Source: Bradyrhizobium campsiandrae (lineage in GTDB: Bacteria > Pseudomonadota > Alphaproteobacteria > Rhizobiales > Xanthobacteraceae). From it: DNA of 64,000 bases. The notes beneath the pieces were generated by a model. That model worked only from the letters and a program-made list of their open reading frames with translations, was not told where the DNA came from and did no database searches. The translations under genes were made by a program, and so were the position numbers. How positions within the stretch are numbered: the stretch's first letter is position 1; every line of letters starts with the position of its first letter. This document shows positions 1 to 13,931 of this stretch, one piece after another. Where the stretch lies: assembly GCF_014529705.1 (NCBI RefSeq), contig NZ_JAANIH010000033.1, positions 28,075 through 92,074 on the forward strand, in the 5' to 3' direction.

Positions 1-2
1 TC

Positions 3-1193
3 GGTCCTGATCACCAGGTCGTCGCGGACGAGGCGAAACGCATCCGCCCCGATGCGCTCATCTTCGTGCAGAGCGAGCGCCTCGGCACCGCGCATGCGGT
101 GCTGGCGGCGCGCGAGGCGATCGCGCGGGGCGTGGATGATGTCCTGATTGCCTTCGGCGATACGCCGTTGATCTCGGCCGAGACCTTTGCACGGCTGCGT
201 GCGCCGCTCGCCAGCGGCGCGGCGGTCGCCGCGCTCGGTTTTCGCGCGGCCGATCCCACCGGCTACGGCCGCTTCATCGTCGAGGGCGATCGCCTGGTCG
301 CGATCCGCGAGCATGCCGACGCCAGCGCGGACGAGCGCAAGATCAATCTGTGCAATGCCGGCGTGATGGCGATCGACGGGCAGCGCGCGCTCGCGATCCT
401 GGACCGGATCGGCAACGCCAATTCCAAGGGTGAGTATTATCTGACGGACGCCGTCGGCATCGTTCGCGAACAGGGATGGGAGCAGGTGGTGATCGAGACC
501 AGCGAGGACGAAGTGCGCGGCATCAATACCAAGGCCCAGCTCGCAGAAGCGGAAAGCGTGATGCAGGCGCGGCTGCGCAAGGCTGCGATGGAGGCCGGCG
601 TCACGCTGATCGCGCCCGAGACCGTCTATCTCGCCGCCGACACCGTGTTCGGCAAGGATGTCACCATCGAGCCCTTCGTGGTGATCGGACCCGGCGTGTC
701 GATCGCCGACGGCACCGTGATCCACTCCTTCTCGCATATCGTGCAGACCACGCTCGGCAAGAACGTGTCGATCGGCCCCTATGCGCGGCTGCGTCCGGGC
801 ACCTCGCTCGGCGACGGCGCGCGGATCGGCAATTTCGTCGAGACCAAGGCCGCGACGCTGGAGGCCGGCGTCAAGGTCAATCATCTCTCCTACATTGGCG
901 ATGCCACCGTCGGTGCCAATTCCAACATCGGCGCCGGCACCATCACCTGCAACTACGATGGCTTCAAGAAGCACAAGACGGTGATCGGGCAGGGCGCGTT
1001 TGTCGGCACCAACTCCTCGCTGGTCGCGCCGGTGAAGATCGGCAACGGTGCCTATATCGGCTCAGGCTCGGTGATCACGAAGGATGTGCCCGACGATGCG
1101 ATGGCGCTGGAACGCAACCAGCAGACCATCAGGGAAGGCGGCGCGGCGCGCTATCGCGAGATGAAGACGGGCGGGAAGAAAACTGAGAAGTAG
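3..1193 (+). CDS. glmU: Bifunctional GlmU (UDP-GlcNAc pyrophosphorylase / GlcN-1-P acetyltransferase), 5' truncated
   Basis: This enzyme makes UDP-N-acetylglucosamine for peptidoglycan and lipopolysaccharide. The reading frame is open to the left edge of the window, so the start and the N-terminal nucleotide-binding signature are missing. About 396 residues remain: the rest of the uridyltransferase domain (GTAHAV, NLCNAGVMA, and YYLTDAV near the domain end), then the left-handed beta-helix acetyltransferase domain with hexapeptide repeats and GTITCNYDGFKK. The C-terminus is complete. glmS, the preceding step of the same pathway, lies about 600 bp downstream on the same strand. The family assignment is secure; only the gene start is out of view. 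Confidence 0.96.
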   Translation, partial: GPDHQVVADEAKRIRPDALIFVQSERLGTAHAVLAAREAIARGVDDVLIAFGDTPLISAETFARLRAPLASGAAVAALGFRAADPTGYGRFIVEGDRLVAIREHADASADERKINLCNAGVMAIDGQRALAILDRIGNANSKGEYYLTDAVGIVREQGWEQVVIETSEDEVRGINTKAQLAEAESVMQARLRKAAMEAGVTLIAPETVYLAADTVFGKDVTIEPFVVIGPGVSIADGTVIHSFSHIVQTTLGKNVSIGPYARLRPGTSLGDGARIGNFVETKAATLEAGVKVNHLSYIGDATVGANSNIGAGTITCNYDGFKKHKTVIGQGAFVGTNSSLVAPVKIGNGAYIGSGSVITKDVPDDAMALERNQQTIREGGAARYREMKTGGKKTEK

Positions 1194-1217
1194 CCGGAGA
1201 GGGGAGCGCTGGCAGCC

Positions 1218-1336
1218 GTGTCCGGTCGCTTCGTCCGTGATCTGATCAGCTTTCTGATCGACACATTCGTCACCGGAATCGACTGGCGTTCTGGGCTCTC
1301 ATTTTCCTCTTGTGGGCAGCGCTGATGGGATGGTGA
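1218..1336 (+). pseudogene. Small membrane ORF broken by a 1-nt frameshift
   Basis: A GTG at 1218 opens a frame reading VSGRFVRDLISFLIDTF followed by VTGIDWR, and then loses its character. From about 1288 the adjacent frame continues as FWALIFLLWAALMGW and stops at 1334-1336. Together the two halves make a coherent protein of about 39 residues: an amphipathic N-terminus and a Trp-rich transmembrane segment ending just before the stop. One inserted base near 1286-1289 would restore a single frame. The ribosome-binding site is weak (a GGGGAG run about 12 nt upstream). This is either a real frameshift, a sequencing error or coincidence. No function is known to me. Confidence 0.4.
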
Positions 1337-1345
1337 GGCGCGCCG

Positions 1346-1564
1346 CTATTCGTCGTCGGCGAATTCCGAGAAGATGGCGCGGGTCAGGCGCCAGCCGCGC
1401 GGCTTGGCGCGCTTCACCGGCTCGCCTTGCGGATGCTTGATGAAGACGGGCTTGCTTTCCTTGCCGCGTTGGGGTGGCGGCCAATGCGCAAGATGCGTGC
1501 CCGAGGTTTCGCTCGCGCGCACCGACATCGACGACAGACCTTTTCGGTCGGACGTAGCTTTCAT
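1346..1564 (-). CDS. Small hypothetical protein (72 aa)
   Basis: I do not recognise a family. The protein is basic in the middle and ends in an acidic EFADDE tail, with short motifs such as HWPPPQRGKESKP and PRGWRLTRAIFSEF. The start was chosen at the ATG at 1564 because a strong AGGAGG (1575-1580) lies 10 nt upstream. An out-of-frame ATG at 1571 is only 3 nt from that site, so the longer ORF in that other frame is less likely. The gene sits opposite glmS in the glmU-glmS gap and is transcribed toward glmU. No signal peptide or membrane segment is evident. Confidence 0.55.
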   Translation of the reverse strand: MKATSDRKGLSSMSVRASETSGTHLAHWPPPQRGKESKPVFIKHPQGEPVKRAKPRGWRLTRAIFSEFADDE

Positions 1565-1605
1565 AGGCCATGAACCTCCTGACCGCGAATCGTTGGCCAA
1601 AAGTG

Positions 1606-1699
1606 TTGACAATGAGTTAAGGCGCGCGGTTAAAGGCCGGCCACATCGACGCAGGCCGGCGGATTGCAATCATCGGACTTTGTCGCAATCCGTTATAAT
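1606..1699 (+). promoter_or_regulatory. Candidate glmS promoter elements
   Basis: A perfect TTGACA occurs at 1606-1611, followed after 17 nt by the poor -10 match GTTAAA. A separate perfect TATAAT occurs at 1694-1699 without a convincing -35 box. Either could drive glmS, whose ATG is at 1789. The calls rest on motif matching alone. Confidence 0.3.
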
Positions 1700-1788
1700 T
1701 ATTGAGTATCTGGTTCCTTCGGAACTTCGCTAAAAACCGAACGCGTCGTTTAGGCGATTTTTCGACGATTTGGGGGATAGTGATCCGC

Positions 1789-3615
<1,827 letters not shown>

Positions 3616-3694
3616 GCAGAAGGGACCGGGCCGCGCTCTTCCAAAACCTGCTAGAAGTCCCTAGCTTGCTGGAATCGACCGACCTGGAACCCGA

Positions 3695-4465
3695 ATGACC
3701 GCCCGCGACGACGCGCCTGCGCCTCTTGATCCCGCCCCGGAACCGCATACCGGCCTGATGGGCCGTTTTCGCAACTATTTTCTGACGGGTTTGATCGTCA
3801 CCGGACCGATCGCGATCACGCTGTACCTGGTGTGGTGGTTCGTCACCTGGGTCGATGGGGTGGTGCGGCCGTTCGTGCCGCTGGCCTATCGGCCCGAGAC
3901 CTATCTTCCTTACGGCGTTCCCGGATGGGGACTGATTGTCGCATTCTTCACGCTGACCTTGGTCGGCTTCCTCGCGGCGAACCTGATCGGCCGGACGCTG
4001 GTCGACGTCGGCGAGACCTTTCTCGGCCGGATCCCGGCGGTGCGGGCGATCTATCGCGGTCTGAAGCAGGTGTTCGAGACGCTGTTCTCGGGCAAGGGCT
4101 CGAGTTTCCGGAAAGTGGGCCTGGTCGAGTTTCCATCGCCCGGCATGTGGTCGATCGTATTGATCTCCCAATCGCCGAACGAAGAAATCTCGCGCAGCCT
4201 GCCGGGGCAGGAGGAACATGTCTCGGTGTTTCTGCCGTGCTCGCCGAACCCGACCACCGGCTTCTTCTTCTACGTGCCCAGGAGCAAGATCATCGAGGTC
4301 GAGCTGACCGCCGAGGATGCCGCGACGCTGATCATGTCGGCCGGCGTGGTGCAGCCCGGCTCGGCACCTGACCCGAAGAAGGCCGCTGCGCTGGCAGGCA
4401 TGGCCAATGCCGCGCGCATTGCCAACGCCTCGGCGCTGCAGCCCGAGCCTGCGAAGGCGGAGTAG
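3695..4465 (+). CDS. DUF502 family membrane protein
   Basis: This 256-residue protein matches the DUF502 pattern: two N-terminal transmembrane segments (near residues 27-52 and 80-105), then a conserved soluble part with RIPAVRAIYRGLKQ, GLVEFPSPGMWSIV and a Pro/Ala-rich tail. It is probably anchored in the inner membrane with most of the chain on one face. The biochemical role of the family is not established as far as I know. It follows glmS after an 80 bp gap and may be co-transcribed. Confidence 0.85.
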   Translation: MTARDDAPAPLDPAPEPHTGLMGRFRNYFLTGLIVTGPIAITLYLVWWFVTWVDGVVRPFVPLAYRPETYLPYGVPGWGLIVAFFTLTLVGFLAANLIGRTLVDVGETFLGRIPAVRAIYRGLKQVFETLFSGKGSSFRKVGLVEFPSPGMWSIVLISQSPNEEISRSLPGQEEHVSVFLPCSPNPTTGFFFYVPRSKIIEVELTAEDAATLIMSAGVVQPGSAPDPKKAAALAGMANAARIANASALQPEPAKAE

Positions 4466-4570
4466 GGCCATTCCGCAACGGCTGGCCGCGCGTCATCCAT
4501 GCCTTCGCGTCCTCTGCTATTGTTCCGGTCGAAGCGAGCACAAAGCGCGGAATTCGAACTGGAGTGCCCG

Positions 4571-5425
4571 ATGTCTCAAACCATTGCGATCCTCGCCCCC
4601 GGCGCCATGGGCAGCGCAGTCGCGCGCCGGCTGAGCGAAAACGGCGCGCGCGTGCTGACATCCTTGACGGGCCGCAGCGAGGCGACGTTGAAACGGGCGG
4701 CCGACGCCGGCATGGTCGGCGTCGAGAACGATGCGATCGCGGACGCCGACATCATCCTGTCGATCGTGCCGCCGGGCGAGGCGGTGGCGCTGGCCGAGCG
4801 GCTGGCCGCCTTGATCGTGAAGCGTGGCAAGAAACCTGTTGTGGTCGACTGCAATGCCGTCAATGTCGACACGGTGAAGCGCATCGCTGAGATCATCGGA
4901 TCGGCGCAGGCGCCCTTCGTCGACGGTGGCATCATCGGCTTCCCGCCGCAGCCGGGCGGCAAGAGTCCGGCCTTCTACATGGCCGGCGAGCACGCCAGGG
5001 AGGTTGCGGTGCTGAAGCAGCTCGGGCTCGACATCCGCATCGTCGAAGGTCCGGTCGGTGCCGCCTCCGCGCTAAAAATGTCCTATGCCGGCATCGTCAA
5101 GGGTCTCGCCGGCATCGGCTCGGCCATGGTCGTGGCCGCGACCCAAGCCGGGGCCGCGGATGCACTCCGCGACGAGCTCGCGCTCAGCCAGCCCGCGATC
5201 CTGGCGCGGCTCGAGGTCGCGCTGCCCGACATGATCCCGAAGGCCTATCGCTGGGTGGCGGAGATGCGGGAGATATCCGGCTTTCTCGGACCCGATCATC
5301 CAGCGAGCCAGGTCTACGAAGGCTTTGCCAAATGGTTCGAGCATCTGGCCGCCGACGCCAAGGGCGAGGCGGTCGATGCGTCGCTGCTGAAGGCGTTCGC
5401 CGCGGGGGCTGCGCAGAAAGCCTGA
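4571..5425 (+). CDS. NAD(P)-dependent dehydrogenase of the 6-phosphogluconate/beta-hydroxyacid type
   Basis: The 284-residue protein starts with a Rossmann fold (IAILAPGAMGSAVARRL) and continues with a C-terminal helical domain of the kind annotated DUF1932. The substrate-loop motif VDGGIIGFPPQPGGK and the ALKMSYAGIVKGLAG helix, which carries the position of the catalytic lysine, fit the beta-hydroxyacid dehydrogenase superfamily. The start at ATG 4571 removes a 24-residue extension without family character. The substrate is unknown. It is followed by a panE-like gene 55 bp downstream, so the two probably form a short operon. Confidence 0.8.
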   Translation: MSQTIAILAPGAMGSAVARRLSENGARVLTSLTGRSEATLKRAADAGMVGVENDAIADADIILSIVPPGEAVALAERLAALIVKRGKKPVVVDCNAVNVDTVKRIAEIIGSAQAPFVDGGIIGFPPQPGGKSPAFYMAGEHAREVAVLKQLGLDIRIVEGPVGAASALKMSYAGIVKGLAGIGSAMVVAATQAGAADALRDELALSQPAILARLEVALPDMIPKAYRWVAEMREISGFLGPDHPASQVYEGFAKWFEHLAADAKGEAVDASLLKAFAAGAAQKA

Positions 5426-5480
5426 TTTTAGAGTGTTGAATGTTGACGGACCTGTCTGGGAACATGACGCAGGAGTTCGA

Positions 5481-6410
5481 ATGCGCGTTTTGGTGATCGG
5501 CGCGGGCGCGCTGGGAGGATATTACGGCGCCTGCGTGGCGCGGGCAGGCGGCGACGTGACCTTCCTGGTGCGCGGAAAGCGGGCCGAGCAATTGCGCCGT
5601 GACGGACTGCGGATCGTCAGCCCGCATGGCGACTTTGCCGTGCAGCCGACAATCGTCGAGGCCAACGATCTGAAGCAGCCCTATGACGTCGTGCTCGTCG
5701 GCGTGAAGGCCTACTCGCTCGACGAGGCGATGAACCAGTTCGCGCCCGCCGTCGGCCCCGACAGCATGGTGCTGCCGATCCTCAACGGGTTGAAACATAT
5801 CGACGCGCTGACCGCGAAGTTCGGCGCCGCGCGAATCCTCGGCGGATTGGCGAACGTCAGTGCCGGGCTCGACGCAGATGGCCGCGTGGTTCAGTTCATG
5901 GCCAATCAGACCATCGTCTTTGGCGAGATCGGAGGCGGCTCAAGCGAGCGCGTGCTCGCGCTGGAGGCGCTGCTCAACGTCCCCGGGATCGACGTGCGCG
6001 CCAGCGAGGCGATCATGCAGGACATGTGGGAAAAGTTCGTTCAGCTCTCGACGCTGGCCGGCATCACCTGCCTGATGCGCGCGAGCATCGGCGACATCCT
6101 GGCCGTGCCGAACGGCGAGCAATCGATCTTCCGTCTGTTCGCGGAATGCTGCGCAGTCGCAACGGCGTCAGGTTTCGCGCCGCGCGAGCCGTTCATCGAG
6201 TTCGACCGAAAACTGTTCACCACGCTGGATTCGCCACTCAAGGCCTCGATGCTGCGCGACATCGAGCGCGGCTCGATCACCGAAGCGGAGCATATTCTCG
6301 GGGACATGGCCAATCGCGCCCGCGCGCTTGGCATCGATACGCCGCTGTTGGATTTGGCACGGGCGCATGTGGCGGCATATGAAGTCGGACGCCGAAGGGC
6401 GGCGGGTTAG
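5481..6410 (+). CDS. panE: 2-dehydropantoate 2-reductase family protein
   Basis: The protein has 309 residues, with the N-terminal Rossmann motif VIGAGALGGYYGACVARAG and the C-terminal ApbA/PanE domain (MWEKFVQLSTLAGITCLMR, SMLRDIERGSITEAEHILGDM). The family reduces ketopantoate to pantoate with NADPH for coenzyme A synthesis, but paralogues with other substrates are common in this lineage. The ATG at 5481 has AGGAG 6 nt upstream. The gene ends tail-to-tail with recG, the two coding sequences overlapping by 4 nt (6407-6410). Confidence 0.85.
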   Translation: MRVLVIGAGALGGYYGACVARAGGDVTFLVRGKRAEQLRRDGLRIVSPHGDFAVQPTIVEANDLKQPYDVVLVGVKAYSLDEAMNQFAPAVGPDSMVLPILNGLKHIDALTAKFGAARILGGLANVSAGLDADGRVVQFMANQTIVFGEIGGGSSERVLALEALLNVPGIDVRASEAIMQDMWEKFVQLSTLAGITCLMRASIGDILAVPNGEQSIFRLFAECCAVATASGFAPREPFIEFDRKLFTTLDSPLKASMLRDIERGSITEAEHILGDMANRARALGIDTPLLDLARAHVAAYEVGRRRAAG

Positions 6411-8515
6411 CCCGCCCCGATCAGCGGGATCGCCTCGTCCCGTTCGTAGAGATACAGCAGGCAGCGCAGCGCTTCGCCGCGCTCGCCCCTCAGCTTCGGA
6501 TCCTCCTTCATGATACGCAGCGCCTCGTCCCTGGCTTGCGTAATGAGCTGGCCATGGACCTCGGAACGCGCGATGCGGTAGCCGGGCAGGCCGCTTTGGC
6601 GCACGCCGAGAACGTCGCCTTCGCCGCGCAGCCTCAGATCCTCCTCCGCGATGCGAAATCCATCGGTGGTCTCGCGGATCACCTTCAGTCGTGCCTTCGA
6701 CATCTCGCCGAGCGGCTCGCTGTAGAGCAGGATGCAGGTCGAGGCTTCCGAGCCACGCCCGATGCGGCCGCGCAGCTGGTGCAATTGGGCAAGGCCAAAG
6801 CGCTCGGCATTCTCGATCACCATGATCGTTGCCGCCGGCACGTCGACGCCGACCTCGACGACGGTGGTCGCCACCAGAAGGCCGATCTCGTGAGCCGCGA
6901 ACTGGCCCATCACACGGTCCTTTTCCGTGCCCTTCATCTGTCCATGCACGAGGCCAGCGCGATCGCCAAAGCGCTTCTGCAGGCTCTCGAAACGCTTGGT
7001 CGCATTGGTCAGATGCTCGGTGCCTTCGGCTTCGGATTCCTCGACCAGCGGGCAGATCCAGTACACCAGCTTGCCTGCGTCGAGCGCGCGGCCGACGCCG
7101 TCCATGACCTCGCTGATCCGGCTCATGGCCACCGCGCGGGTGTCGATCGGCTGGCGGCCGGCGGGCTTTTCGCGCAGCTCGGAAATGTCCATGTCGCCGA
7201 AATAGGTCAGCACGAGCGTGCGCGGGATCGGCGTGGCGCTCAGCACGAGGACGTCGACGGCTTCGCCCTTTGAGGTCAGTGCCAACCGCTCGCGGACGCC
7301 GAACCGGTGCTGCTCGTCGACGATCGCGAGGGCGAGGTCATGGAAGATCACGTCGTCCTGGATCAGCGCGTGGGTGCCGACGAGCAGGTCGATCTCGCCG
7401 GCTTCGAGCTGCGCGACAATCTCGCGCCGCTCCTTGCCTTTCTCGCGGCCGGTGAGGATCGCAACGCGCACGCCGGCGCGCTCAGCCAGCGGCGCGATGG
7501 TCTTGATGTGTTGGCGCGCCAGGATCTCGGTCGGGGCCATCAGCGCGGCCTGCTTGCCGACTTCGGCAACGGCGGCGGCCGCAAGCAATGCCACCACGGT
7601 CTTGCCGGAGCCGACGTCGCCCTGCAGCAGACGCAACATGCGCACCGGCTGCTTCAGGTCCTCGGCGATGGCCGCCGCAGCGTTGCGCTGCGAAGGCGTG
7701 AGCGCGTAGGGCAGGGCGTCGATGATCCTGTTGCGGAGATGGCCGTCACCGGCATTGCGCACGCCGGCGGGGCGTCGCAATTGGGCGCGGACCAAAGCGA
7801 GCGCGAGCTGGCCGGCGAGCAACTCGTCGAAGGCGAGGCGGGACCAGTAGCGCTGGTCGGGCAGGATGTCCGTGAGCTCGACCGGCTGGTGCACGCGATG
7901 GAGCGCTTCGGTCACAGGCGGGAAATTGCAACGGCGCAGCACCTCCGGGCTGATCCATTCGGGGAGGGCCGGCAGCTTCTGAAGCGCCTGCGCGATCGCG
8001 CGGCGGAGCGAGCCGAGCGCAAGGCCCGTGGTGAGTGGATAGACGGGATCGATGCCCGTGAGTTTCGAGATCGCCTCCTCGTCGAGGACGCGGTCCGGAT
8101 GGACGATCTGCGGGATGCCGTCATACATCTGCAGCGTGCCGGAGACGTAGCGCTTCTCTCCGATTGGCAGCAGCTTTTCGACATAGCCGGGCTTGGCGCG
8201 GAAGAAGGTCAGCACGACGTCGCCGGTGTCGTCGCTGGCATAGACCAGATACGGCGCGCGTGCATTGCGCGGCGGAGGCGGGCGGTGGCGGTCGACGGTG
8301 ACCTCCAGCGTCACCATGGTTCCCTGGACGGCGTCACGGATTTTCGGCCGGGCCCGGCGGTCGATGACCTGGCTCGGCAGGTGCAGCAGCAGGTCGACCA
8401 GCCGCGGGGTCTCGCTGCGGCTGAGCAGATATTGCAGCAGCTTGTCCTGCTTCGGACCGACGCCGGGCAGGCTGGTCACGGGAGCAAACAGCGGATTGAG
8501 CAGGCTGGGGCGCAT
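6407..8515 (-). CDS. recG: ATP-dependent DNA helicase RecG
   Basis: RecG remodels stalled replication forks and Holliday junctions. The 702-residue chain has the wedge/OB domain at the N-terminus, Walker A GDVGSGKT, the DEQH box (VDEQHRFGVRER), the helicase motif SATPIPRTL and the C-terminal QLRGRIGRG and EDLRLRGEGD motifs. ATG 8515 (MRPSLLNPLF) was chosen because the upstream in-frame extension would run through an intergenic palindrome. It is transcribed divergently from sdhE-mfd, so this locus pairs two genome-maintenance helicases back to back. Confidence 0.96.
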   Translation of the reverse strand: MRPSLLNPLFAPVTSLPGVGPKQDKLLQYLLSRSETPRLVDLLLHLPSQVIDRRARPKIRDAVQGTMVTLEVTVDRHRPPPPRNARAPYLVYASDDTGDVVLTFFRAKPGYVEKLLPIGEKRYVSGTLQMYDGIPQIVHPDRVLDEEAISKLTGIDPVYPLTTGLALGSLRRAIAQALQKLPALPEWISPEVLRRCNFPPVTEALHRVHQPVELTDILPDQRYWSRLAFDELLAGQLALALVRAQLRRPAGVRNAGDGHLRNRIIDALPYALTPSQRNAAAAIAEDLKQPVRMLRLLQGDVGSGKTVVALLAAAAVAEVGKQAALMAPTEILARQHIKTIAPLAERAGVRVAILTGREKGKERREIVAQLEAGEIDLLVGTHALIQDDVIFHDLALAIVDEQHRFGVRERLALTSKGEAVDVLVLSATPIPRTLVLTYFGDMDISELREKPAGRQPIDTRAVAMSRISEVMDGVGRALDAGKLVYWICPLVEESEAEGTEHLTNATKRFESLQKRFGDRAGLVHGQMKGTEKDRVMGQFAAHEIGLLVATTVVEVGVDVPAATIMVIENAERFGLAQLHQLRGRIGRGSEASTCILLYSEPLGEMSKARLKVIRETTDGFRIAEEDLRLRGEGDVLGVRQSGLPGYRIARSEVHGQLITQARDEALRIMKEDPKLRGERGEALRCLLYLYERDEAIPLIGAG

Positions 8516-8545
8516 GAGGGCGAATCTAGGATCGTTTCGGCCCGT

Positions 8546-8570
8546 GATGCCCGGCTTTATGCCCGGCATC
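8546..8570. repeat. Short imperfect palindrome in the recG-sdhE gap
   Basis: GATGCCCGGC and GCCCGGCATC flank a short TTTAT centre. Similar GGGCATC palindromes are scattered through Bradyrhizobium intergenic DNA. It lies between the divergent recG and sdhE starts. Confidence 0.45.
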
Positions 8571-8700
8571 CACGGCTTTTTTCTTTGCGCCTCCAGCGGG
8601 TGCGGCCATGCCAAATCGAGGGCTGACACAGCCGGTTCCAATGGCTATATCAGCCCCGCCCGGCACGTCCGGGCTTTCGGCGTTTGACTGGATTTGAGAC

Positions 8701-8987
8701 ATGACGGGAACGACACGATCGAGCAACGGGCTGGACGATCGCCGCAAGCGGCTTCTGTTCCGCTGCTGGCACCGCGGCACGCGCGAGATGGACCTGATCC
8801 TCGGCCGCTTCGCGGATGCCGAGATCGGCAATTTGTCTGAGGCTGAGCTGACGGAGCTGGAGCGTCTGCTCGAGGTCAACGATCCCGATCTCTATGCCGC
8901 CATCACCGGTGACAAGCTGCTGCCAGAAGCTGTCACCGGCGCGCTGTTCGCCCGCATCAAGGCGTTTCCGATTACGGACGGCGATCT

Positions 8988-8991
<4 letters not shown>
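8701..8991 (+). CDS. sdhE: FAD assembly factor SdhE (succinate dehydrogenase assembly factor 2 family)
   Basis: This 96-residue protein carries the family signature RGTREMD at residues 25-31 and the typical small all-helical fold sequence (ILGRFAD, LTELERLLEVNDPDLY). SdhE proteins help attach FAD covalently to the flavoprotein subunit of succinate dehydrogenase. The stop overlaps the start of mfd (ATGA at 8988-8991), which indicates translational coupling. The pairing of sdhE with mfd, and recG upstream, is a familiar alphaproteobacterial arrangement. Confidence 0.93.
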
Positions 8992-12506
<3,515 letters not shown>

Positions 12507-12524
12507 GGAGCGGGGCGAGATGCC

Positions 12525-12614
12525 GTAGGGTGGGCAAAGCGAAGCGTGCCCACGCATCTGCTGCGATCGAGAGAGATCGTGGGCAGGGCGCAAGGGCGCC
12601 TTTGCCCACCCTAT
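12525..12614. repeat. Intergenic palindromic repeat (GTAGGGTGGGCAAAG type)
   Basis: The left end reads GTAGGGTGGGCAAAGCGAAG and the right end reads TTTGCCCACCCTAT. Internal GTGCCCACG and CGTGGGC segments form a long imperfect hairpin. It occupies most of the gap between the convergent mfd and the next gene. Elements with this GGTGGGCAAAGCG motif recur in Bradyrhizobium genomes. Confidence 0.6.
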
Positions 12615-12622
12615 CAGAGACT

Positions 12623-13846
12623 TTACGACGCCGCTCGTGACGCGTCCGCTGACAACCTCGCCAACAGCGACCTCGCCGTATCCGACGGCGACAGCGAATC
12701 CACTGATACCACGGGATCGCTGCGCATCTCGTGCTTGCCATTGGAGGTGTGCTTCATCACCGCCGACAGGCGGCGGGCGATCATGTGCGCCGTGCGGAAA
12801 TCGGTCTCGGCGAACACCACGATGACCGAACCGTCCTTCTGCGCCACGCCGAAATCCATCTGCCGCATCAGACGGCTTAAAATACGCGCGGCATCGAGCT
12901 GCGCTCGGGGATTGCCAGGATCGAAGGCGAAGCGCGCGACCGACAGGCCGCCGCCGCGGCCAAGCGTCTCGTCGACCGCCTTGGCGAAATCGCGGGCAAA
13001 GGCTTCGAGCGTGAGCAGGCCGCTGCGCGGATCGAGCCAGCCGCCGGCGTCGATCGAGCGCAGCGTGCGGCTCAATTGCGCCTCCATCGCGCGCTGGCGG
13101 ATCAGCGGCAGCGCGTTGGCGGCAACCCTCGCGGGCTCGCCCGCGATCAGCTCGAGATTGGGCAGGTCGTAGCTCTGGGTCAGTTGGTGCGCGGTGACGA
13201 CCACGGGCAGGTTGCGGAAGCGCGTATCCTCCGCGAGCACCGTGAGGAAGGCGTCGGTGACGCGCGGGGTGAAACCGTCGGACAGCACGACGCCGTCGAT
13301 GTCGCGGGTGTTGAGATGCTTTGCGGCGGCTTCGATCGAGAGCGCACCGACCACGCCGGTGCGCTCGCCGAGCGTGACTGACAGCGCAGGATAGGCCGCT
13401 CCGCGGCCGATCAGGAGCACGATGGCATCGCGCACCGGATCGGTCTCCGGCAGCGCGATCTTCACCTCTGGCAGCCGGCGCAGCACGGTGGCATGCAGGG
13501 TGCGGACACGGATCGCGGCGCGCAAGCGTGCGATCAGGCGTTCGGCGGCGTTGCTGCGGGTGGCGAAGGGCAGTGCGTTGTGGGGCAGCGACACTTGCGG
13601 ATCCAGCGCGACCAGCGGCAGGTACAGCGGCTGATCGGCGATCTTCTTCGCAAGCAAGGCGACATGCGGCTCGTGCCCACCGGACATTGCGGCGAGGACG
13701 GCGGCCGGTTGCACCTCTTCGACGGCGCGTGCGGCGCTCGCCCAATCGCTGTCGACCACCGGAAACAGACGCGCCTCGTCCAGCGCTGCAATAAAGGCGG
13801 GGCGCTCGGCGTTGGACACAAACAGGATCGGGCCCGCCTGGGACAT
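12623..13846 (-). CDS. PleD-shaped protein with degenerate receiver and GGDEF domains
   Basis: The 407-residue chain looks like receiver-receiver-GGDEF, but each catalytic site is altered. Residues about 5-125 follow a receiver layout, yet the N-terminal acidic pair is replaced (ILFVSNAERP) and the phospho-acceptor position reads AAVLAAM. A second receiver-like unit (about 135-250) reads DGVVLSDGFTPRVTDAF. The C-terminal unit begins like a GGDEF domain (LDPRSGLLTLEAFARDF), but the GGDEF loop region reads QKDGSVIVVFAE. It is therefore unlikely to make cyclic-di-GMP. ATG 13846 was chosen over a TTG seven codons upstream. It lies 85 bp downstream of the adenylate-forming gene on the same strand. 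The domain reading is my inference. Confidence 0.65.
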   Translation of the reverse strand: MSQAGPILFVSNAERPAFIAALDEARLFPVVDSDWASAARAVEEVQPAAVLAAMSGGHEPHVALLAKKIADQPLYLPLVALDPQVSLPHNALPFATRSNAAERLIARLRAAIRVRTLHATVLRRLPEVKIALPETDPVRDAIVLLIGRGAAYPALSVTLGERTGVVGALSIEAAAKHLNTRDIDGVVLSDGFTPRVTDAFLTVLAEDTRFRNLPVVVTAHQLTQSYDLPNLELIAGEPARVAANALPLIRQRAMEAQLSRTLRSIDAGGWLDPRSGLLTLEAFARDFAKAVDETLGRGGGLSVARFAFDPGNPRAQLDAARILSRLMRQMDFGVAQKDGSVIVVFAETDFRTAHMIARRLSAVMKHTSNGKHEMRSDPVVSVDSLSPSDTARSLLARLSADASRAAS

Positions 13847-13931
13847 CAGGAAACTCTGATCACGCAATCGATGTCGCGCAATCTAGTCCGGGCGCCTTAA
13901 TGCGGCGTCAATGGATCACGCGAAACTGCGG

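Noticed and set aside
1565..1788. Riboswitch or glmS ribozyme-like element upstream of glmS
   Set aside because: The conserved ribozyme core is not recognisable here and the element is known mainly from Gram-positive bacteria.
6536..8626. Long open frames on the plus strand inside recG, and similar long antisense frames inside glmS, mfd, the 5-oxoprolinase genes and others
   Set aside because: They are shadows of high-GC genes on the other strand; they have Arg/Ala/Gly-rich composition and no family motifs.
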